Positions 9,882 to 19,540 of a stretch of 64,000 nt of DNA are shown in pieces. Each line of letters opens with the position of its first letter. Within the stretch, counting starts at the first letter, position 1. Position numbers and translations under genes: made by a program. The stretch lies in the NCBI RefSeq assembly GCF_900102035.1, contig NZ_LT629689.1, forward strand, positions 868,001-932,000, written 5' to 3'. The notes beneath the pieces were generated by a model. That model was not told the DNA's origin. It saw only the letters and a program-made list of their open reading frames with translations, and did not search any database. The DNA comes from Pseudomonas extremaustralis. GTDB lineage: Bacteria; Pseudomonadota; Gammaproteobacteria; Pseudomonadales; Pseudomonadaceae.

Positions 9882-11369
9882 ATGCAACAGAACAGATCGC
9901 AAGTCATTGAACGCAACGGGCTGTACGAACTCGACGCCGGCCCCGACGTCCTCGACAGCCCTCGCTACAACCACGACATGGCACCGACCAAGGTGCATGA
10001 ACGCACCTGGAACAAGTGGCACATCACCGCGCTGTGGGTCGGCATGTCGATCTGCGTGCCCACCTACACGCTGGGCGGGGTGCTGACCGCGTACTTCGGG
10101 TTGTCGGTGGGCGAGGCGCTGATGGCGATCCTGCTGGCCAATATCGTGGTGCTGATCCCGCTGACCCTCAACGCCTTCCCCGGTACCAAGTACGGCATTC
10201 CGTTCCCGGTGTTGTTGCGCTCGTCGTTCGGCATCCTCGGTTCCAACGTGCCGTGCCTGATCCGTGCGCTGGTGGCCTGCGGCTGGTTCGGTATCCAGAC
10301 GATGTTCGGCGGATTGGCGATCCACCTGTTTCTCGGCTCGATTTTCGAGGGCTGGAAATCCCTGGGCGGCACCGGTGAAGTGATCGGCTTCATGATCTTC
10401 TGGACCCTCAACCTGTGGGTGGTGCTGCGCGGCGCCGAGTCGATCAAGCGCCTGGAAACCCTGTCGGCACCGTTGCTGGTGGCGGTGGGCATTGGCCTGC
10501 TGGTGTGGGCGATGCCGAGCGTGTCCCTCAGCGAGTTGATGGCGATCCCGCCCAAACGCCCCGAAGGCGCGAGCCTGACCGGTTACTTCATGGCCGGCCT
10601 GACGGCGATGGTGGGCTTCTGGGCCACTCTGTCACTGAACATTCCCGACTTCAGCCGCTACGCCAACAGCCAGAAGGACCAGATCCTCGGGCAGATCTTC
10701 GGCCTGCCCCTGACCATGTTCCTGTTCGCCGCCCTCGGCGTGATCATGACCGCCGCGTCGGTGAAACTGGTGGGCGTCAGCGTGTCCGACCCGGTGACGC
10801 TGATCGGGCATATCCAGAGTCCGGTGTGGGTCGCGGTGGCCATGGCGTTGATCATCGTCGCCACCTTGTCCACCAACACGGCGGCAAACATCGTCTCGCC
10901 CACCAACGACTTCCAGAACATCGCCCCCAAGCTGATCAACCGCACCACGGCGGTGATTCTCACCGGGTTGGTGGGGCTGGCACTGATGGCCCACGAACTG
11001 CTGAAAAAACTTGGGCTGATCGTCTCCGATGTCAGCCTGGAGACCGTGTATTCCAACTGGTTGCTGGGTTATTCGAGCCTGCTCGGGCCCATCGCCGGGA
11101 TCATGGTAGTGGACTACTTCATCACCCGCCGGCAGCAACTGGACCTGGCCGGCCTGTATCGCGACGACGTGTACCCGGCGTGGAACTGGAGCGGTTTCGT
11201 CGCGTTTGGCGTGCCGGTGGTGCTGACCTTGCTGGCGCTGGGCAGCGATGCGTTCAGCTGGTTCTACAGCTACGGCTGGTTTACCGGTTCGGCGTTGGGC
11301 GGCGTGTTGTATTACGGCCTCAATGCCAAGCGCAGACCCCAGGCACTGGCACTGAAAACCCCCTCATAA
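9882..11369 (+). CDS. NCS1-family nucleobase permease
   Basis: I chose the ATG at 9882 because GGAG lies 5 bp upstream; this gives 495 residues, standard for NCS1 (nucleobase:cation symporter-1) carriers. About twelve hydrophobic helices are visible. The N-terminal part carries the family phrase WNKWHITALWVGMSICVPTYTLGG. GTKYGIPFPVLLRSSFG and NIPDFSRYA mark transport helices 3 and 8. Substrates in this family include uracil, cytosine, allantoin, hydantoin and thiamine. With pyrimidine-degrading genes on both sides, uracil/thymine or dihydropyrimidine uptake is the likely job. The next gene starts 61 bp downstream on the same strand, probably in one transcript. Confidence 0.9.
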   Translation: MQQNRSQVIERNGLYELDAGPDVLDSPRYNHDMAPTKVHERTWNKWHITALWVGMSICVPTYTLGGVLTAYFGLSVGEALMAILLANIVVLIPLTLNAFPGTKYGIPFPVLLRSSFGILGSNVPCLIRALVACGWFGIQTMFGGLAIHLFLGSIFEGWKSLGGTGEVIGFMIFWTLNLWVVLRGAESIKRLETLSAPLLVAVGIGLLVWAMPSVSLSELMAIPPKRPEGASLTGYFMAGLTAMVGFWATLSLNIPDFSRYANSQKDQILGQIFGLPLTMFLFAALGVIMTAASVKLVGVSVSDPVTLIGHIQSPVWVAVAMALIIVATLSTNTAANIVSPTNDFQNIAPKLINRTTAVILTGLVGLALMAHELLKKLGLIVSDVSLETVYSNWLLGYSSLLGPIAGIMVVDYFITRRQQLDLAGLYRDDVYPAWNWSGFVAFGVPVVLTLLALGSDAFSWFYSYGWFTGSALGGVLYYGLNAKRRPQALALKTPS

Positions 11370-11430
11370 CCGCGTTGCTCTCGCCGGCAATGCCCAAGAC
11401 GTACCTAAGAAACAGCCTGAGGAGAACCCC

Positions 11431-12714
11431 ATGAACGCTGTCCTCGACGTTCTGCAATCGACCCATCCGCACGTCAACCGCGACCGCCTGTGGCAGTCGC
11501 TGATGGAGCTGGCCACACTCGGTGCCACCGCCAAGGGTGGCGTGTGCCGCCTGGCCCTTACCGACCTCGACCGCAAGGCCCGCGACCTGTTCGTGCAGTG
11601 GTGCGAAGAGGCCGGCTGCACCGTGACCATCGACGGCATCGGCAACATCTTCGCCCGCCGTCCGGGACGCAATCCCAACCTGCCGCCGGTGATGACCGGC
11701 AGCCATATCGACACCCAGCCCACCGGCGGCAAGTTCGACGGCTGCTTCGGCGTGCTGGCGGGGGTGGAAGTGCTGCGTACCCTCAATGACCTCAAGGTGG
11801 AAACCGAGGCGCCGCTGGAAGTGGTGGTGTGGACCAACGAGGAAGGTTCGCGCTTCCCACCGTGCATGATGGGCTCGGGAGTATTTGCCAGGAAATTCAC
11901 CCTGGCCGAAACCCTGGCCAAGGTCGATGCAGATGGTGTCTCGGTGGGCGATGCATTGAATGCGATCGGTTATGCCGGTACGCGTGCGGAGAGTGGGCAC
12001 AAGGTCGGCGCCTATTTCGAGGCGCATATCGAACAAGGGCCGATTCTTGAGGACGAGAAGAAAACCATCGGCGTGGTGCTCGGCGCCCTCGGGCAAAAGT
12101 GGTTCGACCTGAAACTGCGTGGCGTCGAAGCCCACGCCGGGCCGACGCCCATGCATTTGCGCAAGGATGCCCTGGTGGGCGCGGCGGCGGTGGTGGCGGC
12201 GGTGAATGCGGCTGCGTTGGGGCATCAACCCCATGCCTGCGGCACCGTTGGTTGCCTGCAGGCTTATCCCGGCTCACGCAACGTGATTCCCGGTGAAGTG
12301 CGCATGACCCTGGACTTCCGTCACCTGGAACCGGCGCGCTTGGATTCGATGATTGCCCAGGTGCGCCAGGTGATCGACGAGACCTGCGCCAAGCATGGAT
12401 TGAGTTATGAAATGGAACCCACCGCCGACTTCCCGCCGCTGTACTTCGACAAAGGCTGCGTGGACGCCGTCCGCGACGCCGCGAACGGCTTGGGCTTGTC
12501 GAACATGGACATCGTCAGCGGGGCCGGGCACGACGCGATCTTCCTCGCCGAACTCGGCCCGGCGGGGATGATCTTCGTCCCGTGTGAAGGCGGCATCAGC
12601 CACAACGAAATCGAGAACGCCGCACCGGATGATTTGGCAGCGGGGTGTGCGGTGCTGTTGCGGGCGATGCTAGCCGCATCGGCCGCCATCGCCAGCGGCC
12701 AACTCGCCGCCTGA
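11431..12714 (+). CDS. pydC: Beta-ureidopropionase (N-carbamoyl-beta-alanine amidohydrolase), M20 family
   Basis: A 427-residue zinc-dependent amidohydrolase of the M20 dimetal family. Motifs in order are GSHIDTQPTGGKFDGCFGV (metal His and bridging Asp), NEEGSRFPP (catalytic Glu pair), FEAHIEQGP (metal His) and a late SGAGHDAIFLA. It releases beta-alanine or 3-aminoisobutyrate, CO2 and ammonia from the N-carbamoyl product of HydA, the last step of reductive pyrimidine degradation. M20 members can also act on N-carbamoyl-L-amino acids or allantoate; context favours the pyrimidine role. AGGAGAACCCC precedes the ATG. A REPIN follows the stop. Confidence 0.9.
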   Translation: MNAVLDVLQSTHPHVNRDRLWQSLMELATLGATAKGGVCRLALTDLDRKARDLFVQWCEEAGCTVTIDGIGNIFARRPGRNPNLPPVMTGSHIDTQPTGGKFDGCFGVLAGVEVLRTLNDLKVETEAPLEVVVWTNEEGSRFPPCMMGSGVFARKFTLAETLAKVDADGVSVGDALNAIGYAGTRAESGHKVGAYFEAHIEQGPILEDEKKTIGVVLGALGQKWFDLKLRGVEAHAGPTPMHLRKDALVGAAAVVAAVNAAALGHQPHACGTVGCLQAYPGSRNVIPGEVRMTLDFRHLEPARLDSMIAQVRQVIDETCAKHGLSYEMEPTADFPPLYFDKGCVDAVRDAANGLGLSNMDIVSGAGHDAIFLAELGPAGMIFVPCEGGISHNEIENAAPDDLAAGCAVLLRAMLAASAAIASGQLAA

Positions 12715-12731
12715 GTCCCTGACCCAAAACC

Positions 12732-12821
12732 AATGTGTGGGGGCTCGCTCCCGATAGCCGTCTTTCAGTCGATGCATACATGACTGATCCACCGCCATCG
12801 GGAGTGAGCCCCCTCCCACAG
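12732..12821. repeat. REPIN on the left of the RAYT gene
   Basis: REP copies TGTGGGGGCTCGCTCCCGAT (from 12735) and CATCGGGAGTGAGCCCCC (from 12796) face each other about 35 bp apart. They belong to the same class as the REPINs at 7764 and 13383 but carry CTCGC/GTGAG changes in the loop arms. Confidence 0.88.
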
Positions 12822-12832
12822 TTGAACGGTGT

Positions 12833-13291
12833 CTATATCCAAATCGCATCCCACAACGGGTAATCGCCGATCCGGCTAACCAACCCCGCACGCAATGGAT
12901 TAGCCACCACATACCTGGCCATTTTCACCAGGTCCTCCTCCTTGCGCAGCGCCCGGTCATGAAAACTGGTTTGCCAAAGCCGGCCTTTGCGTCCGCTCGC
13001 GCCGTTGACGGTCCGTGTACTTTTGGACTTCACCTGGCACATCAGGTCAGCCAGCGAGCCTTTTTGCAGTTCTAGCATTCAGTGAAAGTGGTCCGGCATG
13101 ATCACCCACGCCAGGGAGTTCGCCAGCCCTTGGTACTGGGCTGCCCGCAACTGCCGGACAACCAGGCGACCGAGGTGGAAGTCGCTGAATATCGGTACGC
13201 GTTCGTGGGTGTTGGTGGTGATGAGATAGATGCGATTCGGCTCGCTGAATCGACCGATACGCAGGCGATGTGAAGCGGGTAAATCAGGCAT
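12833..13291 (-). pseudogene. REP-associated tyrosine transposase (RAYT), one in-frame TGA
   Basis: The first part (ATG at 13291, 70 codons) runs from MPDLPASHRLRIGRFSEPNRIYLITT to AWVIMPDHFH, where a TGA follows directly. The same frame then continues as MLELQKGSLADLMCQVKS to ARYVVANPLRAGLVSRIGDYPLWDAIWI. Joined, the product would be about 152 residues, a normal RAYT. Family members usually read MPDHFHWLLELQ here, so TGG (Trp) became TGA by one base change. The HxH metal motif is before the stop and the catalytic-Tyr helix (ARYVVANPLRAG) after it. RAYTs cut and move REP/REPIN single strands. REPINs on both sides confirm the association. Confidence 0.88.
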
Positions 13292-13382
13292 TCCCTGGCC
13301 TCTCTCTGGGGGTGTCTTGAGAGGCTAGATGGGGATGCCACAGGTTGAGAGGCGGGCTTTTGGCAGGATGTGTCTGGACGGA

Positions 13383-13483
13383 CGCTATCGGGAGCAAGCC
13401 CCCTCCCACATTGGATCTGTGGCATTCATACAACCCATGTCAGCCCCCAAACCCGTGAGGGAGGGGGCTTGCTCCCGATAGCG
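13383..13483. repeat. REPIN on the right of the RAYT gene
   Basis: GCTATCGGGAGCAAGCCCCC (from 13384) and GAGGGGGCTTGCTCCCGATA (ending near 13480) form an inverted pair about 42 bp apart. It lies between the RAYT start and the outer-membrane factor stop. Confidence 0.9.
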
Positions 13484-13537
13484 ATCTTTCAGCCAATACC
13501 GATGTAACTGACCGCAACCCCTTCCCCTATTCTGTTG

Positions 13538-14956
13538 TCAGGTACCCGACTGCCAGCCGCCGCCCAGCGCCGTCACCAACCCCACACTCGCTTGCAATTG
13601 CCGCGTCTGCACCGCTTGCAAGGTCCTTTGCGCCTGCAACGCTGCCGTCTGCGCTGTCACTACGTCCAGGTAACTCACCGCGCCGGCTTGATAGCTGTTC
13701 ATCGCCAACGACTGCGTGTGCAGCGCGGCATCCGCTGCCGCCTGTTCATCCTGTGCCTCCTGCTGCAAATCGCGCAGTTGCGCCAGGTTGTCTTCCACTT
13801 CGCGCACGGCCTTCAGCACTTGGCTGCGGTACTGCGCCGAGGCTTGTTCAAACTCGGCTTTGGCTTGGCGTTCGTTGGCACTCAAGCGACCGCCGTCGAA
13901 GATCGGCACGTTCATCAGCGGCCCCAGCGCCCAATACCGATTGCCCGCCGACAGTAAGTTCCCCACGCCTTGGGTCTGTCCGCCGATCAACCCGGTCAGA
14001 CTGAAATCCGGGTACCACGCCGCCTTGGCCACGCCGATATTCGCGTTGGCCGCAAATACCCGGCGCTCTGCCGCTGCAATATCCGGGCGACGTTGCAGCA
14101 GGTGGCTTGGCAACTGCGATGGAATTGCCGGCAGGGCGATCAGCTGTTGGCTCGCCGGCAGAGTGAAGTCGCTGGCCGCCACGCCGACCAGTTCACCGAT
14201 GGCATGCTCGGTCAGGTTGCGTTGCCCGCGCACTTCATCGAGCTGGGCCTTGGCTTCGGCCAACTGGTTTTGCGCGCGCGTGAGGTCAAGTTCAGACGCG
14301 ATCTGGCCTTCATAACGGCTGCGGGTCAGTTGCAACGCCTGGCTGAAATCGTCCAGCGAGCTGTCGAGAATCCGACTCTGCGCATCCAGCCCATTGAGTT
14401 GCACATACAGGCTCGCCAACTGCCGTTGCAGGCTCAAGCGCGCCACCGCCAGGTCATCCGCGGACGCTTGCGCCTGGGCATCGCCGGCCGCCACCTGATT
14501 GCGGATCTTGCCCCACAGGTCCAAGTCATAACTCAACGAAAACCCGGCCGTGTTGCTGTTGTACACCGACGGCTGCGTCGCCCCGCGCAGCGGGCGTGAG
14601 TCGGATTGGCGCTGGCGCAACGGCTGCGCGCTGGCGTTGATCTGCGGGAACAAGCCGGCATGCAACTGGCTGGCATACGCCTGGGACGCATCGAAGTGCG
14701 CCAGCGCCGCCGCCAGGTCGGGGTTGGCCGTGAGCAGTTGCTGTTGCAGGGCGTTCAGGCGCGCATCGTGGTACAGCGTCCACCATTGCGGCGCCAGTTG
14801 ATCGGACGGTTGCGCGCTGTGCCACGGGCCGTCGCTGGTCTGTTCGCGGTAGTTGGCCGGCAGGTCAAGCGCCGGCACTGTGTAGGTCGGCGCCAGCGAG
14901 CAACCTTGCAATGCCAGCAGCATCAGCGCCGCGAGGGGCTTAAGCCTTGGGCGCAT
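13538..14956 (-). CDS. RND efflux outer-membrane factor, NodT-type lipoprotein
   Basis: 472 residues from the ATG at 14956. The start gives a lipoprotein signal, MRPRLKPLAALMLLALQGCS, with the lipid-accepting Cys in LQGCS. Two TolC-type repeats rich in Ala/Gln helices follow, and the phrase LLQRRPDIAAAERRVFAANANIGVAKAAWYPDFSLTG is diagnostic of NodT-like outer-membrane factors. It forms the outer-membrane channel of the tripartite pump encoded just upstream. Its start overlaps the end of the adaptor gene by 17 bp, so it is the last gene of a tight operon pump > adaptor > channel. Confidence 0.92.
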   Translation of the reverse strand: MRPRLKPLAALMLLALQGCSLAPTYTVPALDLPANYREQTSDGPWHSAQPSDQLAPQWWTLYHDARLNALQQQLLTANPDLAAALAHFDASQAYASQLHAGLFPQINASAQPLRQRQSDSRPLRGATQPSVYNSNTAGFSLSYDLDLWGKIRNQVAAGDAQAQASADDLAVARLSLQRQLASLYVQLNGLDAQSRILDSSLDDFSQALQLTRSRYEGQIASELDLTRAQNQLAEAKAQLDEVRGQRNLTEHAIGELVGVAASDFTLPASQQLIALPAIPSQLPSHLLQRRPDIAAAERRVFAANANIGVAKAAWYPDFSLTGLIGGQTQGVGNLLSAGNRYWALGPLMNVPIFDGGRLSANERQAKAEFEQASAQYRSQVLKAVREVEDNLAQLRDLQQEAQDEQAAADAALHTQSLAMNSYQAGAVSYLDVVTAQTAALQAQRTLQAVQTRQLQASVGLVTALGGGWQSGT

Positions 14957-16109
14957 GGGCACCTCCGGCGGCGTCGGCCAGTTGCACCGGGTCGCCTTCG
15001 CGCAGGGCATCGGGCGGGTTGTCGACGATGCGGTCGGCGGGGTTCAGGCCCTGGTCGATCACCAGGCGTTCGCCCAGGTCCAGGCCGATATGGATGGTTT
15101 GCAGGTGCACGTGGTTGTGTGTGTCCAGCACCGCCACTTGCGTGCCTTGGGCGCGGAAGATCAGCGCGCTGGCCGGAATGCTCACGCCATGGGTGTCCGC
15201 CGGGATCGGCAGGGTGGCTTCGGCGTAGTCGCCGGGGAGCAATTCGCCGTGGGGGTTGTCGGCGACGAACTGCGCGAGCAGGGTGCCGGAGCGTCGGTCG
15301 ATGGCGGTGGAGTCGCCGATCAGGCGCGCCTTGAAGTGCTCGCCAGGGTGTTCGGGGACGGTCAGTTCGGCTTCCAGTCCTGGGTGGATCACCGCCGCGT
15401 AGTTCTGCGGCACCGGCACATAGAGTCGCAGCTGATGGGTGTCGGCAATGCTGAACAGCTCCGGGTCGCTGTCGGTGTCGGCCTTGATCAACTGGCCGAT
15501 GTCAGTGTTGCGCGCGGTGATGGTGCCGGCGAAGGGCGCGCGCAGGGTCTTGTAGCTTTCCAGGGCCGACAGCCGTGCGTAATCGGCGGCGGCCGCCTCG
15601 GCGTTGGCTTTCGCCGCCGCAGCGTTGGAGGTTTTTTCATCGGCTTCCTGGCGCGATACCGAGTGGCTGGCCAGCAGGTTTTCCCAGCGGGTCGCAGTGG
15701 TGGCGGCCAAGCGTGCGTTGGCCTGCTGCTGGATCAGGCGCGCATGGGTCTGCGCCAACTGTTGATCGAGGTCGGGACTGTCGATTTCGGCAAGGACCTG
15801 CCCGGCCTTGACCTGGCTGCCGATGTCGACTTTCCAGTCCTTCAGGTAGCCGCTGACCCGCGCATGAATCGGCGCTTTGCTCCAGGCCTCAAGGTGGGCG
15901 GGCAGGCGCAGGCTGTCGCCGGTCACGTTTTGCTGCGGCTGGAACACCATCACCTGGGGGATGGCCGCAGTTTCGGTCCAGGCCGTGACGGATCGTTCGT
16001 GCATTGTGCGGGCGTACAGGCCGTTGGCGACCAGCAGGGCGGCCAGGGTCAGGCCGCCGACACCCATGAGCATCAGACGCTTGCGTGAGGGTTTGTGATC
16101 AGACGACAT
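14940..16109 (-). CDS. RND efflux periplasmic adaptor (membrane fusion protein)
   Basis: 389 residues from the ATG at 16109, chosen for GGAG upstream and for the N-terminal membrane anchor (MLMGVGGLTLAALLVANGLYA). Lipoyl half-motifs flank an alpha-hairpin: HARVSGYLKDWKVDIGSQVKAGQ before it and LRAPFAGTITARNTDIGQ after it. The hairpin (residues about 110-180) is rich in Ala and Gln. Beta-barrel and membrane-proximal domains follow. The protein bridges the inner-membrane RND pump and the outer-membrane factor. It overlaps the pump gene by 11 bp and the channel gene by 17 bp. Confidence 0.93.
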   Translation of the reverse strand: MSSDHKPSRKRLMLMGVGGLTLAALLVANGLYARTMHERSVTAWTETAAIPQVMVFQPQQNVTGDSLRLPAHLEAWSKAPIHARVSGYLKDWKVDIGSQVKAGQVLAEIDSPDLDQQLAQTHARLIQQQANARLAATTATRWENLLASHSVSRQEADEKTSNAAAAKANAEAAAADYARLSALESYKTLRAPFAGTITARNTDIGQLIKADTDSDPELFSIADTHQLRLYVPVPQNYAAVIHPGLEAELTVPEHPGEHFKARLIGDSTAIDRRSGTLLAQFVADNPHGELLPGDYAEATLPIPADTHGVSIPASALIFRAQGTQVAVLDTHNHVHLQTIHIGLDLGERLVIDQGLNPADRIVDNPPDALREGDPVQLADAAGGAHAPKA

Positions 16110-19100
16110 GGGACGTTTCTCCAGCAATTGCGCGAGTAGGGTGACGACCGTGGACCAGGCTGAAGACCACGGGAACAAACAACAAAGTGGCGGTGGTGGC
16201 GAGGATCAGGCCACCGATTACGGCGCGGCCCAATGGCGCGTTCTGTTCTTCGGAAAGGGCCAGGGGCAGCATGCCGATGATCATCGCCAGGGCGGTCATG
16301 CACACCGGGCGAAAGCGTGTGTAACCGGCTTCCAGCGCGGCCTTGAGCGCATCGCCATGCTCGGCCAGGCGTTCGCGGCAGAAGCTCACCACCAGGATCG
16401 AGTTGGAGGTGGCCACCCCCATGCACAGGATCGCGCCGGTCAACGCGGGCACCGACAGCGACGTGCCGCTGAGGAACAGCATCCACACGATGCCCGCCAG
16501 TGCCGCCGGCAGCGCGGTGATGATCACGAACGGGTCGACCCAGGACTGGAAGTTGACCACGATCAGCAGGTAGATCAGCACCACTGCGCCGAGCAGGCCG
16601 AAGCTCAAGCCACTGAAGGCTTCGTGCAGCGCGTCGATCTGCCCGTGCAGGCTGATCGTCGCGCCTTTGGGGCGCAGGTGCGCGGTGTCGTCCAGTACCT
16701 TTTGCACGTCGCGGGCCACGCCGCCGAGGTCGCGGCCTTGCACGTTGGCGTACAGGTCCAGGGTCGGTTCGATGTTGTAGTGGGTCACCACCGCCGGGCT
16801 TTGCACCCGGGAGATGCTCGCCACGCCGCCGAGGATCTGCGACTGGCCATCGGCACCGGTCACCGGCAGCGCTTCCAGCGCCGGCAGGCTGTCGAGGCGG
16901 TATTGCGGGGTGGCGGCGACGATGGAATAGGACACGCCGTTGGCCGGGTTGAGCCAGAAGGTCGGCGCGGTTTGCGAGCTGCCGGCCAGCGACGCGACCA
17001 TGCTGTTGGTCACGTCGCGCTCGGTGATGCCCAGGCCGTTGGCGCGCAGGCGGTCGACGTTGACCTGTAGCGACGGGTAGCCGGTGGACTGCTGGATGCG
17101 CAGGTCGGCGATGCCCGGTACGTGTTGCAGACGGCGCTCGAGTTCCACGGCGTAGGCGCGGTTTTCGGCGTCGCTGCGCCCGGAGATTTTCACGTCCAGC
17201 GGCGCCGGCGTGCCGAAGTTGAGGATCTGGCTGCTGATGTCCGCCGGCAGGAACGCGAAGTGGCTGCCGGGGAAACTCTGCGGCAGCGCTTCACGCAGTT
17301 TCTTCACGTAATCGGCGGTGGGGGCGTGGTGTTTTTTCAGGCTGACCTGGATGTCGCCATCCTGCGGGCCAATGGTGCCGCTGCTGCTGTAGGCCATGTC
17401 GATGCCGCTCAGCGGAATGCCGATGTTGTCGACGATGGTGTCGAGTTCTTCGGCGGGGATCACCTCACGAATCCGCGCTTCGATGCGGTCGAAGGCAGCG
17501 GCGCTTTCTTCGATGCGCGTGCCCAAGGGCAGGCGCACATGCAACGCCAGCGCACCGGCATCGGTGGCCGGGAAGAAGTCCTGGCCCAGGCTCGGCAGCA
17601 GCAGGAACGAGGCCAGCACACAGGCTAAAAAGCCTGCGATAAAGCCCTTGCGATTGCCCAGGGCCAGCGTCAGCAGGCCATGGTAGGTGTCGCGGATGTT
17701 CGAGAAGTGCCGCTCGAAGCCCTGTTGGAAATTCAGCACCGATTGCAGCACGGCATTGCGTGGCTTGCGGTGCTGTTCACCCTCGTGGTGGTTGATGAAC
17801 GCATCTTCCGGGTGGTGCCCCGTGCCGGGTTCCGGCGTGTGCGGCTTGAGCAGGTACATCGCCAGGGTCGGCACCAGGGTGCGCGAGAGGATGAACGAAC
17901 TGGCCATGGCAAAGATCACTGCCAGGGCCATCGGCCGGAACAGGTAGCCGGCGATGCCTTGCAGCAGGAACATCGGCACGAACACGATGCAAATGCACAG
18001 CAGGGAGACGAACGCCGGGCCGACGATCTGCGCGGCGCCGTCGAGAATCGCGGTCTTCACCGCCTTGCCCTGTTCCAGGTGCCAGTTGATGTTTTCGATG
18101 GTTACCGTGGCGTCGTCCACCAGAATCCCCACCGCCAACGCCAGGCCGCCGAGGGTCATCACGTTGAGGGTCTGCCCGCTGACTGCCAACAGCGCGATGG
18201 CCGACAGCACCGCCAGGGGAATCGACGCGGCGATAATCAATGTGGAGCGCCAGCTGCCGAGGAACAGCAGGATCATCGCACTGGTCAGCAGCGCGGCGAT
18301 GATGCCTTCCTGGGCCACGCTGCCCACCGATTGCTTGACGAACACCGAGGCATCGCCCAGCAGCGAGGTCTTCAGCGACGGCGGCAGGGTTTCGTTGATG
18401 CGCGGCAGCATCTGGCGGATGCCGTCGATGATCGACAGGGTGGAGATGCTGCCGTTTTTCAGCGCCGGCATCAGCACCGCGCGATGGCCGTCGACGCGCA
18501 CGATGTTGGTCTGCGGTGGCGAACCGTCGCGCACGTGGGCCACCTGGCCGATGGTGATCAGCGCGCCATCGACGGTCTTGATCGGCAGGTCGTTGAGTTC
18601 ATCGATCGCCTTGGGGCTGTTGTTGAGCAGGATCGTGTATTCGTCGGGGCCGAGCTTGGCGGTGCCCACCGGGATGATCTGGTTCTGCAACGCCAGGGCA
18701 TTGCCCACGTCCTGGGCCGACAAGCCTTTGGCGGCCAGCGCCTGGGGGTCGAGGTCGAGGGTGATCTGCCGCTGTTTGCCGCCCATGGGCGTCGGCATGG
18801 CCAGGCCGGGTAGGGCGCTCAGGGGCAGGCGGATATTGTTCTGCACCAGGTCGCGGATCTTGGCTTCCGACAGTGTCGGGCTGGAGAACGCCATTTGCAG
18901 GATCGGCACCGTCGACGCGCTGTAGTTGAGAATCAGCGGCGGCGTGATGCCTGGTGGCATTTGCTTGAGCACGGTTTGTGACACCGCCGTCACTTGCGCG
19001 TTGGCGGTGCGGATATCGACGCCGGGCTGGAAGAAAATCTTGACGATGCCCATGCCGGGCAACGATTGCGATTCGATGTGTTCGATGTCGTTGACGGTGG

Positions 19101-19320
19101 TGCTCAGGGAGCGTTCGTAGGTGTAGATCACCCGGCCGGCCATGGCGTCCGGCGACAGGCCGTTGTACTGCCAGACCACGGCGACCACGGGGATGCCGAT
19201 ATCGGGAAATACATCGGTCGGGGTGCGCAGGGCCGCCATCGGTCCGATGATGCAGATGAATAGGGCCAACACGATAAACGTGTATGGCTTTTGCAGTGCG
19301 GTCTTTACCAGCCCGAGCAT
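16099..19320 (-). CDS. RND-family efflux pump, inner-membrane permease
   Basis: 1073 residues from the ATG at 19320, which has GGAGG 7 bp upstream. Two sets of six helices and two large periplasmic loops give the AcrB-like plan. ALALAVGILVDDATVTIENI carries the paired acidic residues of helix 4 that relay protons. Substrate cannot be told: it lacks the Met triad expected of heavy-metal CusA pumps and differs from the usual MexB/TtgB sequences, for example starting LGLVKTALQKPYTFIVLALF. The gene order pump-adaptor-channel is less common than adaptor-pump-channel. No regulator is adjacent. Confidence 0.93.
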   Translation of the reverse strand: MLGLVKTALQKPYTFIVLALFICIIGPMAALRTPTDVFPDIGIPVVAVVWQYNGLSPDAMAGRVIYTYERSLSTTVNDIEHIESQSLPGMGIVKIFFQPGVDIRTANAQVTAVSQTVLKQMPPGITPPLILNYSASTVPILQMAFSSPTLSEAKIRDLVQNNIRLPLSALPGLAMPTPMGGKQRQITLDLDPQALAAKGLSAQDVGNALALQNQIIPVGTAKLGPDEYTILLNNSPKAIDELNDLPIKTVDGALITIGQVAHVRDGSPPQTNIVRVDGHRAVLMPALKNGSISTLSIIDGIRQMLPRINETLPPSLKTSLLGDASVFVKQSVGSVAQEGIIAALLTSAMILLFLGSWRSTLIIAASIPLAVLSAIALLAVSGQTLNVMTLGGLALAVGILVDDATVTIENINWHLEQGKAVKTAILDGAAQIVGPAFVSLLCICIVFVPMFLLQGIAGYLFRPMALAVIFAMASSFILSRTLVPTLAMYLLKPHTPEPGTGHHPEDAFINHHEGEQHRKPRNAVLQSVLNFQQGFERHFSNIRDTYHGLLTLALGNRKGFIAGFLACVLASFLLLPSLGQDFFPATDAGALALHVRLPLGTRIEESAAAFDRIEARIREVIPAEELDTIVDNIGIPLSGIDMAYSSSGTIGPQDGDIQVSLKKHHAPTADYVKKLREALPQSFPGSHFAFLPADISSQILNFGTPAPLDVKISGRSDAENRAYAVELERRLQHVPGIADLRIQQSTGYPSLQVNVDRLRANGLGITERDVTNSMVASLAGSSQTAPTFWLNPANGVSYSIVAATPQYRLDSLPALEALPVTGADGQSQILGGVASISRVQSPAVVTHYNIEPTLDLYANVQGRDLGGVARDVQKVLDDTAHLRPKGATISLHGQIDALHEAFSGLSFGLLGAVVLIYLLIVVNFQSWVDPFVIITALPAALAGIVWMLFLSGTSLSVPALTGAILCMGVATSNSILVVSFCRERLAEHGDALKAALEAGYTRFRPVCMTALAMIIGMLPLALSEEQNAPLGRAVIGGLILATTATLLFVPVVFSLVHGRHPTRAIAGETSHVV

Positions 19321-19540
19321 GCGTAAACCTCCAATGGAGCAGGATTGCAAACCCCGGCAGTCTTGACCGACCCACCTAACACGCACCTTTCAGCCAGGTG
19401 AAGGAAGATTTAGGTAAGGGCTGAAGATCGTTTCATATGTATTCATTTGTTCTACATGGGGGGGCTCCGCAAGCTTGTAGCCCAACGGACACGACGTCGT
19501 TTCGCCGCGTCTTTCTACGAATGTTCTTTGGAGCCCTGCC

